Source of the DNA: Clostridiales bacterium
GTDB lineage: Bacteria; Bacillota; Clostridia; Peptostreptococcales; Anaerovoracaceae
Assembly: GCA_009782285.1 (NCBI GenBank)
Contig: WRJK01000011.1
Span: 1 to 45,232, forward strand
DNA length: 45,232 nt
Direction of reading: 5' to 3'
Shown in pieces: positions 1-9,982 of the stretch (position 1 is its first letter; each line of letters opens with the position of its first letter). The position numbers and the translations under genes were made by a program. A model generated the notes under the pieces. The model saw nothing but the letters and a program-made list of their open reading frames with translations, was not told the DNA's origin and searched no databases.

Positions 1-1
1 C

Positions 2-406
2 ATCATGACGGCAAAACTCATCGACGAAAAGAGAAGGCGGCAGTTCGAGGTGTTTGTTCTGCCAAACATATACGGCGACATCTTGACTGACGAAGCCGCA
101 GAATTCCAAGGCGGCGTCGGCACAGCAGGCAGCGCGAACATCGGCAAGCAGTATGCAATGTTTGAAGCCATACACGGCTCTGCGCCCCGGATGGTCGAAG
201 AAGGAAGGGCTGCCTACGCTGACCCGTGCAGCGTCATCAGGGCGGGCGCCATGCTGCTCTCTCACATAGGCTTCCAGGCGCAGGCTGACAAACTCTACGG
301 CGCACTGGACATTTGCACCGTGCGGGAAAAGAAACTTGCCATTACTGGCAGGCCCGACGGTGCTACAGGGGCGGAATTCGCCGACTATATATTGTCACAC
401 ATTTGA
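2..406 (+). CDS. Isocitrate/isopropylmalate dehydrogenase family, C-terminal part (5' end outside window)
   Basis: The reading frame is open from the window edge, so this is the last ~134 codons of a longer gene. The visible part has the family core PNIYGDILTDEAAEFQGGVG followed by the substrate/cofactor segment FEAIHGSAP and the ADPCSVIRAGAMLL helix, as in NAD-dependent beta-decarboxylating dehydrogenases (oxidation and decarboxylation of isocitrate or 3-isopropylmalate). The residues that separate isocitrate from isopropylmalate specificity are mostly upstream of the window, so the substrate is not decided here; the variant GSAPRMVEEGRA looks closer to the NAD-isocitrate type. The next gene starts 32 bases downstream on the same strand. 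Confidence 0.85.
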   Translation: MMTAKLIDEKRRRQFEVFVLPNIYGDILTDEAAEFQGGVGTAGSANIGKQYAMFEAIHGSAPRMVEEGRAAYADPCSVIRAGAMLLSHIGFQAQADKLYGALDICTVREKKLAITGRPDGATGAEFADYILSHI

Positions 407-438
407 TAAATGCATTAGCAAGGAAGGAACGCATTCAA

Positions 439-1125
439 ATGCCACATTCAAAAAATGTCTTTCTCGACCCAAAAGCCCAAGGCACCGGACTGCTTCGTTC
501 GACAGACCTCTTGTCCGTGCTGAGGAAGGACATACTGCAGGGCAAATACCCGCATGGCCACAAGCTGACGGAACAGCAAATCTGTTCGAAGCACAAAGTC
601 AGCCGCACCCCTGTCAGGGAAGCCCTTCGGCGGCTTGAAGCAGAGGGCCTGATAGAAACCATTCCGAACAGGGGAGCTTTCGTCTTGGGCTTGTCCGAGC
701 AGGACGTCCGGGACATCTTCGAGCTGCGCAAGCTATACGAAATTCAGGCTGTCAAATGGGCTGCCCGGCGAATGACTGACGAACAGCTGGAAGCCCTTGG
801 GGAAACCATCGATTTTATGGAATTTTACACCCAAAAAGGCGACGTCGAAAAAATACTCAACATCAACACCAGTTTTCACCAGCTTATTTATGCTTCATCC
901 CACAACAGGATGCTGCGGAGCGTACTTTCTTCATACCAGCTTTATGTAGCGTATGCCTTGAAAGCCCGCAGCACAACTACCGAAAACCTGCCGCTGCTCC
1001 TTGCGGAGCACAGAGGTATTTTTAACGCACTGAAGAGCAGAGACATGGCGGCTGGCGTCTGTGCAATGGAAAAACACATGGACAATTCAATAGAAAGGGG
1101 GCAACAATGGATTTTTGGGGAATAA
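439..1125 (+). CDS. GntR-family transcriptional regulator, FadR/FCD subfamily
   Basis: 228 residues. A winged helix-turn-helix sits at about residues 20-85, with the recognition segment VSRTPVREALRRLEAEGLIE typical of GntR proteins. An all-helical FCD ligand domain follows (about 95-220), and H147, H191 and H213 fall where FCD domains bind a metal and small carboxylates; the usual Asp of the FH motif is Asn143. An in-frame extension upstream exists, but ATG 439 is preferred: it has AGGAAGG 11 bases upstream and begins just before the conserved domain. It may regulate the upstream dehydrogenase or the downstream genes; the effector is unknown. Its end overlaps the nfeD-like start by 19 bases, which points to co-transcription. 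Confidence 0.9.
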   Translation: MPHSKNVFLDPKAQGTGLLRSTDLLSVLRKDILQGKYPHGHKLTEQQICSKHKVSRTPVREALRRLEAEGLIETIPNRGAFVLGLSEQDVRDIFELRKLYEIQAVKWAARRMTDEQLEALGETIDFMEFYTQKGDVEKILNINTSFHQLIYASSHNRMLRSVLSSYQLYVAYALKARSTTTENLPLLLAEHRGIFNALKSRDMAAGVCAMEKHMDNSIERGQQWIFGE

Positions 1126-1559
1126 CCATTGGTCTTGCAGCGTTTTGGATCGCGGCAGCCGTAATACTGATCATTATCGAAGCAGCCACTATGGGGCTCA
1201 CTACCATATGGTTCGCAGGCGGTGCCATAGCCGCCGCAATATCTACTCTGTTCACTTCGAATATATTCGTCCAGATAGCCGTATTCATCGTGGTTTCGGT
1301 TGCGTTGCTTTATCTCACAAAACCTCTAAAGGCAAAACTGAAAATCGGCAAGGAAAAAACCAACGTCGAAGCGATCGTCGGCAAAACCGGGTTTGTCGTG
1401 GATGCCATTTCGCCTGCGGCGTATGGTCAGGTAAAGGTGGGCAGCATGGTTTGGACTTCAAAATCAGCAGACCCGAAAACCCTCATAGCTGCGGGGACAG
1501 AAATAGTGGTCGTCAGCGTAGAAGGGGTCAAGCTTGTAGTCGCACCGGCCAACGGTTAA
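1107..1559 (+). CDS. NfeD-like membrane protein
   Basis: 150 residues. Two or three hydrophobic segments cover about residues 5-70 (IAAAVILIIIEAATMG; VQIAVFIVVSVALLYL). A C-terminal OB-fold-like beta domain follows, starting at VEAIVGKTGFV and holding the VWTSKS segment. This is the short NfeD form without the ClpP-like protease domain. NfeD proteins are known partners of SPFH/stomatin proteins, and the next gene is exactly that, so the pair probably builds a membrane microdomain assembly. The start is set by GAAAGGGGG six bases before the ATG, inside the end of the GntR gene. Confidence 0.9.
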   Translation: MDFWGITIGLAAFWIAAAVILIIIEAATMGLTTIWFAGGAIAAAISTLFTSNIFVQIAVFIVVSVALLYLTKPLKAKLKIGKEKTNVEAIVGKTGFVVDAISPAAYGQVKVGSMVWTSKSADPKTLIAAGTEIVVVSVEGVKLVVAPANG

Positions 1560-1599
1560 GGCATGCAGCCTTTAAAGACAGAAGGAAAGGAATAGGAAC

Positions 1600-2544
1600 A
1601 TGGAAGGCACAATTTATTTTATTATTATCGTTTTGTTGGTAGCTATCGTTCTCGGACTCATTGTGACAAATATCCGAATCGTACCACAGGCCCATGCTTA
1701 CGTTATCGAACGGCTCGGGGCGTACACTTCGACATGGCAGGTTGGGCTGCACTTCAAAATCCCTTTGATTGAAAAAGTGGCAAAGAAGGTTTCCCTCAAA
1801 GAAAAAGTTATCGACTTCCCGCCACAGCCGGTTATTACAAAGGACAACGTAACAATGGAAATCGACACTGTCATCTATTACCAGATAACGGACCCAAAGC
1901 TCTATACCTACGGCGTGGAGGATCCCATCGTCGCCATTGAGAAGCTGTCGACAACTACGCTAAGGAACATCATTGGCGACCTTGAACTGGACGGGACGCT
2001 GACCGGAAGGGAGCACATAAACAGAAAAATCAGGCTTATCCTTGACGAAGCTACCGATCCGTGGGGAATCAAGATCAATCGCGTCGAAGTAAAGAACATC
2101 GTTCCGCCGAGGGATATCCAAGCAGCTATGGAAAAACAGATGCGCGCAGAACGTGAACGCCGGGAGTCAATTCTGCGGGCTGAGGGCGAAAAGAAGTCCG
2201 CGATACTCATTGCCGAAGGCAACAAGGAAGCTGTAATCCTAGAGGCAGAAGCCAAAAAGCAGCAGTCAATCCGCGTCGCAGAAGGCGAAGCAGAAGCAAT
2301 TATACTGGTTCAGAGAGCCACGGCAGATGGCCTTAAGATGCTGAAAGAGGCCGACGCTTCCAAAGAGGTCATTGCCATCAAAAGTCTTGACGCGTTTGCA
2401 CAGGCGGCTAACGGAAAAGCTACGAAGATCATCATACCTTCCGAAATCCAAGGTCTTGCCGGCCTTGCCGCTTCGCTTAAGGAGCTTGTAAAGGACGACG
2501 AACCTGTGAAACCAAAAAAGCCTGCTTCAATGACAAGGGAATAG
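1600..2544 (+). CDS. SPFH/Band 7 (stomatin/QmcA-like) protein
   Basis: 314 residues, the usual size. One N-terminal membrane anchor (about residues 4-24) is followed by the band 7 domain (IVPQAHAYVIERLGAYTSTW, then VITKDNVTMEIDTVIYYQITD). A long charged helical region (about 180-260, RAERERRESILRAEGEKKSA) contains the repeated AEGE/AEAKK pattern used for oligomerisation. The C-terminal tail is basic and proline-containing. Stomatin-type proteins form ring or cage assemblies in the membrane with NfeD, whose gene ends 40 bases upstream. AAGGAATAGG precedes the ATG. The cysteine desulfidase gene follows after 12 bases. Confidence 0.93.
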   Translation: MEGTIYFIIIVLLVAIVLGLIVTNIRIVPQAHAYVIERLGAYTSTWQVGLHFKIPLIEKVAKKVSLKEKVIDFPPQPVITKDNVTMEIDTVIYYQITDPKLYTYGVEDPIVAIEKLSTTTLRNIIGDLELDGTLTGREHINRKIRLILDEATDPWGIKINRVEVKNIVPPRDIQAAMEKQMRAERERRESILRAEGEKKSAILIAEGNKEAVILEAEAKKQQSIRVAEGEAEAIILVQRATADGLKMLKEADASKEVIAIKSLDAFAQAANGKATKIIIPSEIQGLAGLAASLKELVKDDEPVKPKKPASMTRE

Positions 2545-2556
2545 GAGGCACTTGAA

Positions 2557-3858
2557 ATGAACGACACAAAAGAAGTATTTGACTTGTTGAAAGGCAACGT
2601 GGTGCCGGCCTTGGGCTGCACCGACCCAATTACGCCGGCCTTGGCTGCCGCCATGGCATACTCGCTGGTCAAGGGGCCGCTTGCCGGCATTCGGCTGACC
2701 GTGTCCAACGACGTATACAAAAACGCCCACGGGGTAATCCTCCCGGGGACAAAAGAAGCCGGCTTGCCTTTTGCGGTAATGTTCGGCATCACAGCCGGCA
2801 ACCCCAAAAAAGGTCTTATGCTGCTGGAAGACTACACTGAGCAGCAGATTGGCGAAGCCCGGCAGCTTTTGCAGCAAGTCCCGATCAGCATAACTGTGGA
2901 TCCGCACAAGGGTGAGGTCTACGTAAACATCACCGTTACGACTGCAAACGGCAGCGCAACAGTGGTTTTCGACGGCCACCATGAAAACCCGGTCTTCATC
3001 GAGAAGGACGGGCAAACGCTGCTTGACCACCCTCCGGAGGTTCGCACCGGCTACGGAAACAGGCTTGCGTTTTTTGACGACTGCAGCATTGGCAAGCTAT
3101 ACGACTTTGCGAACAACGCTATGGCAGAGGACTTGGAATTCCTCCGGCAAGGCATCGAAATGAACAAAAAGGTCGCAGAAGCGGGTAAAGAAGGCCATCT
3201 TGGCATTTCAACCGGGTTCCTGTTGAGCAAAATCTTCTCGCTAAACGTGTGCAAGCACCCTTATTTCAAAGTCAAAAGCCAAAGCAGCGCCGCCGGCGAC
3301 GCTAGGATGGGCGGCGGCACGCTGCCGGTCATGTCCGTATTCGGAAGCGGCAACCAAGGCGTCGTCATCTTCAACGGCCTTTCTGCTTTAAAGGAAGAAT
3401 ACAACGTGAGCGATGAAACCTTGCTGAAAGCGCTCTGCATGTCCTGCCTGATAGCGGGATACTCAAACAGGCTGCTGGAAGCGGGGACGCCATTCTGCGA
3501 CTGCGCCATTGTAGCCGCTGTTTCCCTCGCTGGAGGCCTTTCGTACATGCTCGGGGGAGACAAACTTGCAGTGGAAAAAGCTTCCCAAATGACGCTCCAG
3601 ACCCTCGCAGGCATATTGTGCGACGGCGCCAAGCCGAATTGTGCACAAAAGATATCCCTCGGTGTGGGGGTTGCCGTTGAAAACGCGCAAATGTCATTGG
3701 AAATGCAGGGAGACATCCCAAAAGACGGGATACTGGGCAGCTCTTTTGGCGAAACAGTAAAAAACATGGCGCGGATCGGCAGCCGTGTCCGCACCATGGT
3801 CGAAGGTGACATTGTTCAGATTCTTAAAAACAAAGAATCTGACAGTTGCTGTTGCTGA
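2557..3858 (+). CDS. L-cysteine desulfidase / UPF0597 family
   Basis: 433 residues. The family breaks L-cysteine into pyruvate, ammonia and sulfide with a [4Fe-4S] cluster, and is related to the iron-sulfur L-serine dehydratases. Visible signatures are ALGCTDP near the N-terminus (Cys21, the residue proposed as catalytic in this family) and a later cysteine set (CMSCLIAGYS, TPFCDCAIVAA, ILCDGAKPNCAQ) that should carry the cluster. The extreme C-terminus SDSCCC is an unusual triple-cysteine tail. GGAGG lies 9 bases before the ATG. The stop is one base from the stop of the convergent clpB, so there is no room for a conventional terminator between them. Substrate could be another beta-substituted amino acid. 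Confidence 0.85.
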   Translation: MNDTKEVFDLLKGNVVPALGCTDPITPALAAAMAYSLVKGPLAGIRLTVSNDVYKNAHGVILPGTKEAGLPFAVMFGITAGNPKKGLMLLEDYTEQQIGEARQLLQQVPISITVDPHKGEVYVNITVTTANGSATVVFDGHHENPVFIEKDGQTLLDHPPEVRTGYGNRLAFFDDCSIGKLYDFANNAMAEDLEFLRQGIEMNKKVAEAGKEGHLGISTGFLLSKIFSLNVCKHPYFKVKSQSSAAGDARMGGGTLPVMSVFGSGNQGVVIFNGLSALKEEYNVSDETLLKALCMSCLIAGYSNRLLEAGTPFCDCAIVAAVSLAGGLSYMLGGDKLAVEKASQMTLQTLAGILCDGAKPNCAQKISLGVGVAVENAQMSLEMQGDIPKDGILGSSFGETVKNMARIGSRVRTMVEGDIVQILKNKESDSCCC

Positions 3859-3859
3859 A

Positions 3860-6433
3860 TTACTCCTGTGATTTTATGTCGATGGTGATGGCTTCACCGT
3901 CCTTCACCTCGCCTCGTATGATCTTTTCGGCGATTTGAGTTTCGATGTGCTTTTGCAGGTACCGCTTGACGGGCCTCGCGCCGAAAAGCGGCGAGTACGC
4001 TTCGCGCGCAATAGTGCGTTTTGTGCTTTCAGTCAGGGCAACCGTTATGCTCCTCTCTGAAAGCTTTTTTTGTATGTCTTTCATGGCAAAGTCGATTATC
4101 TTCATGATCTGCGTTTCCGTAAGCGGCGAAAACACTACCGTGTCGTCGATCCTGTTCAGGAATTCCGGTTTGAAATGGTTCTTCATCTCCCCTTCGACGG
4201 CTTCCCTGACGTCGTCGCCTACGGTTCCGTCTGGTTTGATGTTTTCCATCAGGTGCGCACTGCCTATGTTTGACGTCATTATGACTATGGTGTTCTTGAA
4301 ATCGACAGTCCTGCCTTGACTGTCTGTCAGTCGCCCGTCGTCCAAGAGCTGCAGAAGGATGTTAAACACGTCAGAATGCGCCTTTTCGATTTCGTCAAAC
4401 AGGATCACGCTGTAGGGCCGCCTCCTGACCGCCTCTGTAAGCTGCCCGCCTTCGTCAAAGCCCACGTACCCTGGCGGCGCCCCGATCAGCCGCGACACCG
4501 AGTGCTTTTCCATGTATTCCGACATGTCAATCCTTACCATGTTCTTCTCAGAATCGAACAGCGCCTCGGACAGGGCTTTTGCAAGCTCCGTTTTGCCTAC
4601 GCCTGTCGGGCCGAGGAATATGAAAGAGCCAATCGGGCGCGTTTCGTCTTTGAGCCCTGCCCTAGCCCTTAAAATTGCCTCGGATACTGCTGCTACAGCC
4701 TCGTCCTGCCCCACTACGCGCTTATGCATCTCGTCTGCCAAGTGAAGCAGTTTTTCGCGCTCGGCGCAGGCCAGCTTGCTGACAGGTATGCCGGTCCATT
4801 TGGATACCACCTCGGCGATTTCGTCTTCTGTCACTTCCTCTTTTAGAAGCCTTCGCTCATCAGCTTCGGTTTTTACTTCCTCTTCTTCGCGAAGCTTGCT
4901 CTCAAGCTCAGGGAGCGTACCGTATTTCAGTTTTGCGAGAAGCTCAAGGTCGTAATTCCTTTCTGCTTCTTCTATCTGCATCTTCACTTCCTCAAGCTGC
5001 TGTTTGGTCGCCTTTAAGTCGACTATCGCTTTCTTCTCGTTTTCCCACTGGGCCCGCATCCTTGCATTCTCCTCTTTGAGGACAGCGAGTTCCTTTTCAA
5101 TGTTGTCGAGCCTTTTCTTCGAAGCGCCGTCTTTTTCCTTGAACAGGGCCTGCTTCTCTATCTCAAGCTGCATGATCTTCCTGGAAATCTCGTCCAGGGA
5201 CCCGGGCAGGCTGTCAATCTCTGTGCGGATTTTCGACGCGGCCTCGTCCATCAGGTCGATGGCCTTGTCCGGCAGGAAACGGTCGCTTATGTAGCGGTCA
5301 GACAGCACTGCGCAGGCTATCAGCGCCCCGTCCGTGATCCTCACGCCGTGGTGTATCTCGAAGCGCTCCTTCAGCCCCCGCAAAATCGATATGGTGTCCT
5401 CCACAGTAGGCTGATCAACAAGTATCTTTTGGAACCGCCTTTCGAGGGCAGCGTCTTTCTCGATGTTTTTCCTGTATTCGTCGAGAGTCGTCGCCCCGAT
5501 GCAGTGCAGCTCGCCCCGTGCCAGCTTTGGTTTGAGCAGGTTTCCCGCGTCCATGGACCCTTCTGCCCTGCCCGCGCCCACGATGTTGTGTATTTCGTCG
5601 ATGAACAGTATGATCCTGCCGTCCGACTTTTCTATTTCGTTCAAGACTGCTTTGAGCCTTTCTTCGAATTCGCCCCTGAATTTTGCCCCCGCGATCAAAG
5701 ACCCCATGTCAAGGGCGTATATGGTCTTGTCCTTGAGCCCTTCTGGCACGTCCCCGTTCAGGATGCGCTGAGCCAACCCTTCGACCACTGCGGTCTTGCC
5801 AACGCCTGGCTCGCCTATGAGTACCGGGTTGTTCTTTGTCCTCCGGGACAGTATCTGAACAGTGTGCCTGATCTCTGAGTCCCTGCCGATGACTGGGTCA
5901 AGCTTGCCCTCCTTTGCCATTTCGACCAGATCAATGCCGTATTTGTTAAGCGCGTCATAGTTGTTTTCTGGGTTGTGGCTGGTCACTCGCTGATTTCCCC
6001 TGACTTTTGACAGTTCCGTCAGGAACTTCTCCCTTGTAATGTCGTGACGCCTGAAAATTCTGGCAGACGGCGTCCCCTTTTCTTCAAGCAGCGCAAGATA
6101 GAGGTGTTCGACGGAAACGTATTCGTCCTTGAATTCAGCCGCAACCTTTTCCGCACTGTTCAGCAGCTGGTTCAGCCTCCTTGTGGTGTACATGTTGTCG
6201 CTTGCCCCCGACACCTTTGGCAGTTTTTCCATTTCGTTCTGGAGCTCCCCCACTACTTCCCCGATGTTAACGCCCATCATGGACAGCAGCTTCGGTATCA
6301 GCCCGTCGTTTTGCATCATGACGGACAGGTGCAGGTGCTCGCCGTCAAGCTGCTGGTGCCCTTCCTCTGATGCTATGTTCTGGCACCCCATTATTGCGCT
6401 TTGCGCGTTTTGCGTGTATTTCTCAATATTCAT
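3860..6433 (-). CDS. clpB: ATP-dependent chaperone ClpB (Hsp100 disaggregase)
   Basis: 857 residues from the chosen start, normal for ClpB. Order: N-terminal Clp repeat domain (about 5-145), first AAA+ domain with Walker [10 protein letters not shown] and Walker [10 protein letters not shown], a long coiled-coil M domain (about 400-525, rich in K/E), and a second AAA+ domain with [20 protein letters not shown] and the sensor region FLNRIDD. The M domain separates it from ClpC/ClpA. It acts with DnaK to dissolve aggregates. Two in-frame ATGs lie six bases apart; the second (6433) is preferred because AGGAG is 9 bases from it but only 3 from the first. No CIRCE element is visible; the gene is last in a minus-strand run, 13 bases after the protease gene. 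Confidence 0.97.
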   Translation of the reverse strand: MNIEKYTQNAQSAIMGCQNIASEEGHQQLDGEHLHLSVMMQNDGLIPKLLSMMGVNIGEVVGELQNEMEKLPKVSGASDNMYTTRRLNQLLNSAEKVAAEFKDEYVSVEHLYLALLEEKGTPSARIFRRHDITREKFLTELSKVRGNQRVTSHNPENNYDALNKYGIDLVEMAKEGKLDPVIGRDSEIRHTVQILSRRTKNNPVLIGEPGVGKTAVVEGLAQRILNGDVPEGLKDKTIYALDMGSLIAGAKFRGEFEERLKAVLNEIEKSDGRIILFIDEIHNIVGAGRAEGSMDAGNLLKPKLARGELHCIGATTLDEYRKNIEKDAALERRFQKILVDQPTVEDTISILRGLKERFEIHHGVRITDGALIACAVLSDRYISDRFLPDKAIDLMDEAASKIRTEIDSLPGSLDEISRKIMQLEIEKQALFKEKDGASKKRLDNIEKELAVLKEENARMRAQWENEKKAIVDLKATKQQLEEVKMQIEEAERNYDLELLAKLKYGTLPELESKLREEEEVKTEADERRLLKEEVTEDEIAEVVSKWTGIPVSKLACAEREKLLHLADEMHKRVVGQDEAVAAVSEAILRARAGLKDETRPIGSFIFLGPTGVGKTELAKALSEALFDSEKNMVRIDMSEYMEKHSVSRLIGAPPGYVGFDEGGQLTEAVRRRPYSVILFDEIEKAHSDVFNILLQLLDDGRLTDSQGRTVDFKNTIVIMTSNIGSAHLMENIKPDGTVGDDVREAVEGEMKNHFKPEFLNRIDDTVVFSPLTETQIMKIIDFAMKDIQKKLSERSITVALTESTKRTIAREAYSPLFGARPVKRYLQKHIETQIAEKIIRGEVKDGEAITIDIKSQE

Positions 6434-6446
6434 CTGCATACGCTCC

Positions 6447-7184
6447 TTACCAGAGATACAAGTGCGTCAAAAAATAAAATAGGGGGGCTGCGGTGTGCCC
6501 GAAAATTACGCCCAGCACGTTGACACTTGTCATGTTGCTGAGAAGTATCAGTCCCATCAGTATCCACATGCCGTTTTGGTATATCTTGTAGTACGTCTCA
6601 GTGTACTTGATGTTCAGTATTTCGGACACCAGGTTGAAGCCGTCAAGGGGCGGTATCGGAAGCAGGTTGAACACCATGAGAATCAGGTTGATAGATATAA
6701 TATAGTGTATTATTATGTTTATTGTCTCTCCTATACTTGAAAAGTTAAGAAACCCCGGTGCCGTTTTTGCCAGTATTGTAAACACGATTGCGAAAACAAT
6801 GGCAAGCAGCAGGTTCATTGTAACCCCTGCCAAGGAAACCAATATGTCGTCCCTCTTCCTCGACTTGAAATTCCTTGGGTCGACCATAACGGGCTTGCCC
6901 CAGCCAAAGCCGATAAAAAGTATGCAAAGAAACCCGAATGGGTCAATGTGCGCCACTGGGTTCAGCGTAACGCGGCCTTGCAGCTTCGGCGTATGGTCGC
7001 CGCTCTTGTAAGCAACAACCGCATGGGCGAACTCATGAAACGAAAGGGCAATCAATATGCCCGGCAAAAACAGCAGTGTTTCCATAAGCCAGTCAAGCGG
7101 GCTATCAAACTTTCCGCCAGTGAGCGACGAGTACGCCAGAAACAGCAACAACAAAATGGTTACCGGATCGAAAAATCTTTTCAT
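6447..7184 (-). CDS. Site-2 protease family (M50) intramembrane metalloprotease
   Basis: 245 residues, with about five membrane segments. The zinc site HEFAH is near residue 50 inside ALSFHEFAHAVVAYKSGD, and the second catalytic motif NLLPIPPLDG is near residue 178. There is no PDZ domain, so it belongs to the small YwhC-like group rather than RseP. Substrates are not predictable; members cleave membrane proteins or anti-sigma factors. It lies between glyA (21-base gap) and clpB (13-base gap), probably in one transcript. Confidence 0.92.
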   Translation of the reverse strand: MKRFFDPVTILLLLFLAYSSLTGGKFDSPLDWLMETLLFLPGILIALSFHEFAHAVVAYKSGDHTPKLQGRVTLNPVAHIDPFGFLCILFIGFGWGKPVMVDPRNFKSRKRDDILVSLAGVTMNLLLAIVFAIVFTILAKTAPGFLNFSSIGETINIIIHYIISINLILMVFNLLPIPPLDGFNLVSEILNIKYTETYYKIYQNGMWILMGLILLSNMTSVNVLGVIFGHTAAPLFYFLTHLYLW

Positions 7185-7205
7185 CTTGTTTAACGCCTTT
7201 TCATG

Positions 7206-8450
7206 CTATGCGTGGTAAAGCGGGTGCATTTCGCAAAGTTTCTTGACAATCGCTCTCGCCTCGTCTGCCTTGCCTTGATTCCCAGGGTTGTCAAGCACGA
7301 GGGATATTGCCCTTGCTACTTCTGCTATTTCCGCCTCTTTGAACCCCCGTGTAGTGGTCGCCGGGGTACCCAGCCTAATCCCGCTCGTTATAAATGGGCT
7401 CTGCGGGTCTTTGGGGACGGCGTTCTTGTTCGTAGTAATGTTTGCGTCGTCAAGCATCCTTTCGGCGTCTTTCCCAGTAAGGCCTTTGTTAATGAGGTTG
7501 ACTAGTATGAGGTGGTTGTCAGTGCCGCCGGACACAAGCGAAAACCCGTACTTTCCGAGTTCCTCTGCCAAGGTTTTCGCGTTTGCGACAACCTGCTTCT
7601 GGTAGCTCTTGAATTCAGGCTCCAAGGCTTCCTTGAAGCACACCGCCTTGCCGGCGATGATGTGCATCAGCGGCCCCCCTTGCATGCCGGGGAATATCCC
7701 TTTGTTCAGCCTTGCGCCAAATTCGGCTTTTGCCAGTATCGTCCCGCCTCGTGGGCCCCTCAGCGTCTTGTGCGTAGTCGTAGTCACGACGTCAGCATGG
7801 AGGACTGGGTTCGGGTGTTCTCCGGCAGCCACCAGCCCGGCGAAGTGCGCCATGTCGACCATGAGCATTGCGCCCACCTCATCCGCGATCTCCCTGAATA
7901 TTGCGGCGTCAATGACTCTTGGGTATGCGCTGGCGCCGGCGACGATCATCTTAGGGTTATGCTCCTTGGCAAGCTTCCTGACTTGGTCGAAATCAATGGT
8001 CTCAGTGTCGTCCCTGATGCCGTAAGGCACAAAGTTGTAGTACTGCCCCGAAATGTTCGCCGGGCTGCCGTGAGTCAAATGCCCCCCGTTCGACAGGCTC
8101 ATGCCAAGCACTGTGTCCCCCGGCTTGAGCAGGGCAAAATACACTGCTATGTTGGCGCTTGCGCCGGAATGTGGCTGTACGTTGGCGTATTCGGCGCCAA
8201 ACAGTTTTTTTACCCGTTCGATTGCCAAGTCTTCGATTTCGTCAACGTGCTCGCACCCGCCGTAATACCTTTTCCCGGGGTACCCTTCCGCGTATTTGTT
8301 TGTTAGCGCGCTGCCGCATGCCTCCATCACCGCCCTGCTGGTAAAATTCTCAGAAGCGATCATCTCGATTTTGTTTTCCTGCCTTGCCATTTCTCTTCTT
8401 ATTATTTCCCCTGCAGCCGGGTCAATAACGTCTAAGCTGTTGAAATACAT
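7206..8450 (-). CDS. glyA: Serine hydroxymethyltransferase
   Basis: 414 residues. PLP-dependent interconversion of serine plus tetrahydrofolate with glycine plus 5,10-methylene-tetrahydrofolate, in the cytosol. Signatures: [12 protein letters not shown] at the N-terminus, the [11 protein letters not shown] loop, and the PLP lysine in [14 protein letters not shown]. Full length. AGGAGG precedes the ATG, with a 28-base gap to cls, so it likely sits inside the long minus-strand unit. It provides one-carbon units that fit with fchA and folC elsewhere in the window. Confidence 0.97.
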   Translation of the reverse strand: MYFNSLDVIDPAAGEIIRREMARQENKIEMIASENFTSRAVMEACGSALTNKYAEGYPGKRYYGGCEHVDEIEDLAIERVKKLFGAEYANVQPHSGASANIAVYFALLKPGDTVLGMSLSNGGHLTHGSPANISGQYYNFVPYGIRDDTETIDFDQVRKLAKEHNPKMIVAGASAYPRVIDAAIFREIADEVGAMLMVDMAHFAGLVAAGEHPNPVLHADVVTTTTHKTLRGPRGGTILAKAEFGARLNKGIFPGMQGGPLMHIIAGKAVCFKEALEPEFKSYQKQVVANAKTLAEELGKYGFSLVSGGTDNHLILVNLINKGLTGKDAERMLDDANITTNKNAVPKDPQSPFITSGIRLGTPATTTRGFKEAEIAEVARAISLVLDNPGNQGKADEARAIVKKLCEMHPLYHA

Positions 8451-8478
8451 CCTTGTCTTTTCCTCCTATTAATATGAA

Positions 8479-9945
8479 TTACAATAAATCGGAAAGCAGC
8501 CTTGATATCGACTCTTTAAACCTGATAAGGATCGACCGTTTCCGATATGCTGTTCTGGTAAGCTCGCGGCTGCGAAGCATGTCGCTCTCGAACACCGCTT
8601 CAAGCTTGTACGCCTCTGCAGCGTCGTAAATGACAGCGTTCGCCTCGAAGTTCAGTTTGAAGCTCCTCATGTCAAAATTGGCCGACCCTATTGAAGCGAT
8701 CTCGCCGTCAACTACCACAGTCTTGGCGTGCAAAAAACCGTTTTCGTATATAAACACCCTTACGCCGGAATTCAGCAGTTCCCCCACGTAGGAATACGTA
8801 GCCCAGTACACAAACATGTGGTCAGGCTTGCAGGGTATCATTATCCTGACGTCCACGCCGGCCAAAGCCGCCATTTTAAGGGATTCCAGTATGCTCGCGT
8901 CGGGAACGAAGTACGGCGTCTGTATGAATACTGTCTTTCGCGCCGACGTGATCATTTTCATGTAGCAGCGCTTAATTTCCTCCCTCTGCGAGTCCGGGCC
9001 GGATGACACTATCTGCAGCCCGCTTATCCCCACGGAAATGACCTCCGAGTAATAAGCCTCCGACAAGACCACGTTTTCCTTTGAAGCAAACCTCCAGTCC
9101 AGGAGAAACCTGGCGTTTATATCCTGTACGCCGCTCCCCAGCACCTTCAGGTGCGTGTCCCTCCAGTACCCGAACCTTTTCTTCTGCCCCAAGTACTCTT
9201 TCCCTATGTTGAACCCTCCGATGTACCCCAGCTCGCCGTCTATCACTGCAATCTTCCTGTGGTTCCTGTAATTCAGCTTCATGTTGAGGTATTTGATTTT
9301 AGGGGGGAAGAAAAACGCGCATTTCCCGCCTGCCCGCTTAAAGCCGGCAAGGTCAAAGCTGGAAATCTGCCTGCTCCCCATCGCGTCGATTAAAAGCCTC
9401 GTTTCAATCCCTTCCTTGGCTTTTTTCGTGAGCTCTTCTATCAGCTTCCTGCCTACATAATCATTTTTAACGATGAAGAACATGATGTTGATCGATCGTT
9501 TGGCATTCCGGATGTCGTCAATCAGGCAATCGAACATGTGCGCGCCGTCGGTCATTATGAACAGCCTGTTGTCCTGGGTGAGAAAAGCTTTTGCGTATGT
9601 TTGGTTAAGCTTGATCATATCCTTCCAGCGTTTGGCCTCAACGGTTGTGAAATCGAACTCGTTGTCGCCTATTTCCTTGATCTGGCTGGCGAGCGCGCCG
9701 TCTATGGCGTCCTCCTCGTATTTCGTAAGCCGGAACATCTTTTGCCGCGAAATGTTCTGCGAAAGGAAGATGTACAGGACGAGGCCGATTCCTGGCAGCA
9801 AAAAAAGGATCATGATCCAAGCAAGCGAGGCAGTCGGGTTTTTTCTTTCCAGGAAAATTATCGCAAGCGCAATCAAAATATTGACAGTGCCAAGGGCAGT
9901 CAAAAGATAAGGAATCCGCGCTAAAACTGCATTGTAATCAAACAA
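8479..9945 (-). CDS. cls: Cardiolipin synthase (phospholipase D type)
   Basis: 488 residues. Two N-terminal membrane helices (about 10-70) are followed by two HKD motifs, NHRKIAVIDGELGYIGG and LHAKTVVVDGEIASIGSAN, each ending in the usual GG or GSAN region. It condenses two phosphatidylglycerols to cardiolipin at the membrane. The start is a TTG with GGAGG five bases upstream; no ATG is better placed. The upstream neighbour is the diguanylate cyclase (37 bases) and the downstream one is glyA. gpsA, plsX and plsY elsewhere in the window supply the earlier phospholipid steps. Confidence 0.95.
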   Translation of the reverse strand: MFDYNAVLARIPYLLTALGTVNILIALAIIFLERKNPTASLAWIMILFLLPGIGLVLYIFLSQNISRQKMFRLTKYEEDAIDGALASQIKEIGDNEFDFTTVEAKRWKDMIKLNQTYAKAFLTQDNRLFIMTDGAHMFDCLIDDIRNAKRSINIMFFIVKNDYVGRKLIEELTKKAKEGIETRLLIDAMGSRQISSFDLAGFKRAGGKCAFFFPPKIKYLNMKLNYRNHRKIAVIDGELGYIGGFNIGKEYLGQKKRFGYWRDTHLKVLGSGVQDINARFLLDWRFASKENVVLSEAYYSEVISVGISGLQIVSSGPDSQREEIKRCYMKMITSARKTVFIQTPYFVPDASILESLKMAALAGVDVRIMIPCKPDHMFVYWATYSYVGELLNSGVRVFIYENGFLHAKTVVVDGEIASIGSANFDMRSFKLNFEANAVIYDAAEAYKLEAVFESDMLRSRELTRTAYRKRSILIRFKESISRLLSDLL

Positions 9946-9982
9946 TTTCTCCTCCGGGCAACTCTATCCGCATTGTGCTCCA

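Noticed and set aside
313-438. N-terminal extension of the GntR regulator
   Set aside because: It overlaps the end of the dehydrogenase in another frame, has no ribosome site, and the conserved domain begins after ATG 439.
6434-6439. ClpB start two codons earlier
   Set aside because: Its ATG is only three bases from AGGAG, while the next ATG has normal spacing and matches the usual N-terminus.
7512-8306. 264-codon plus-strand frame opposite glyA
   Set aside because: Antisense shadow of a strongly conserved gene; same for the frames opposite clpB, smc and valS.
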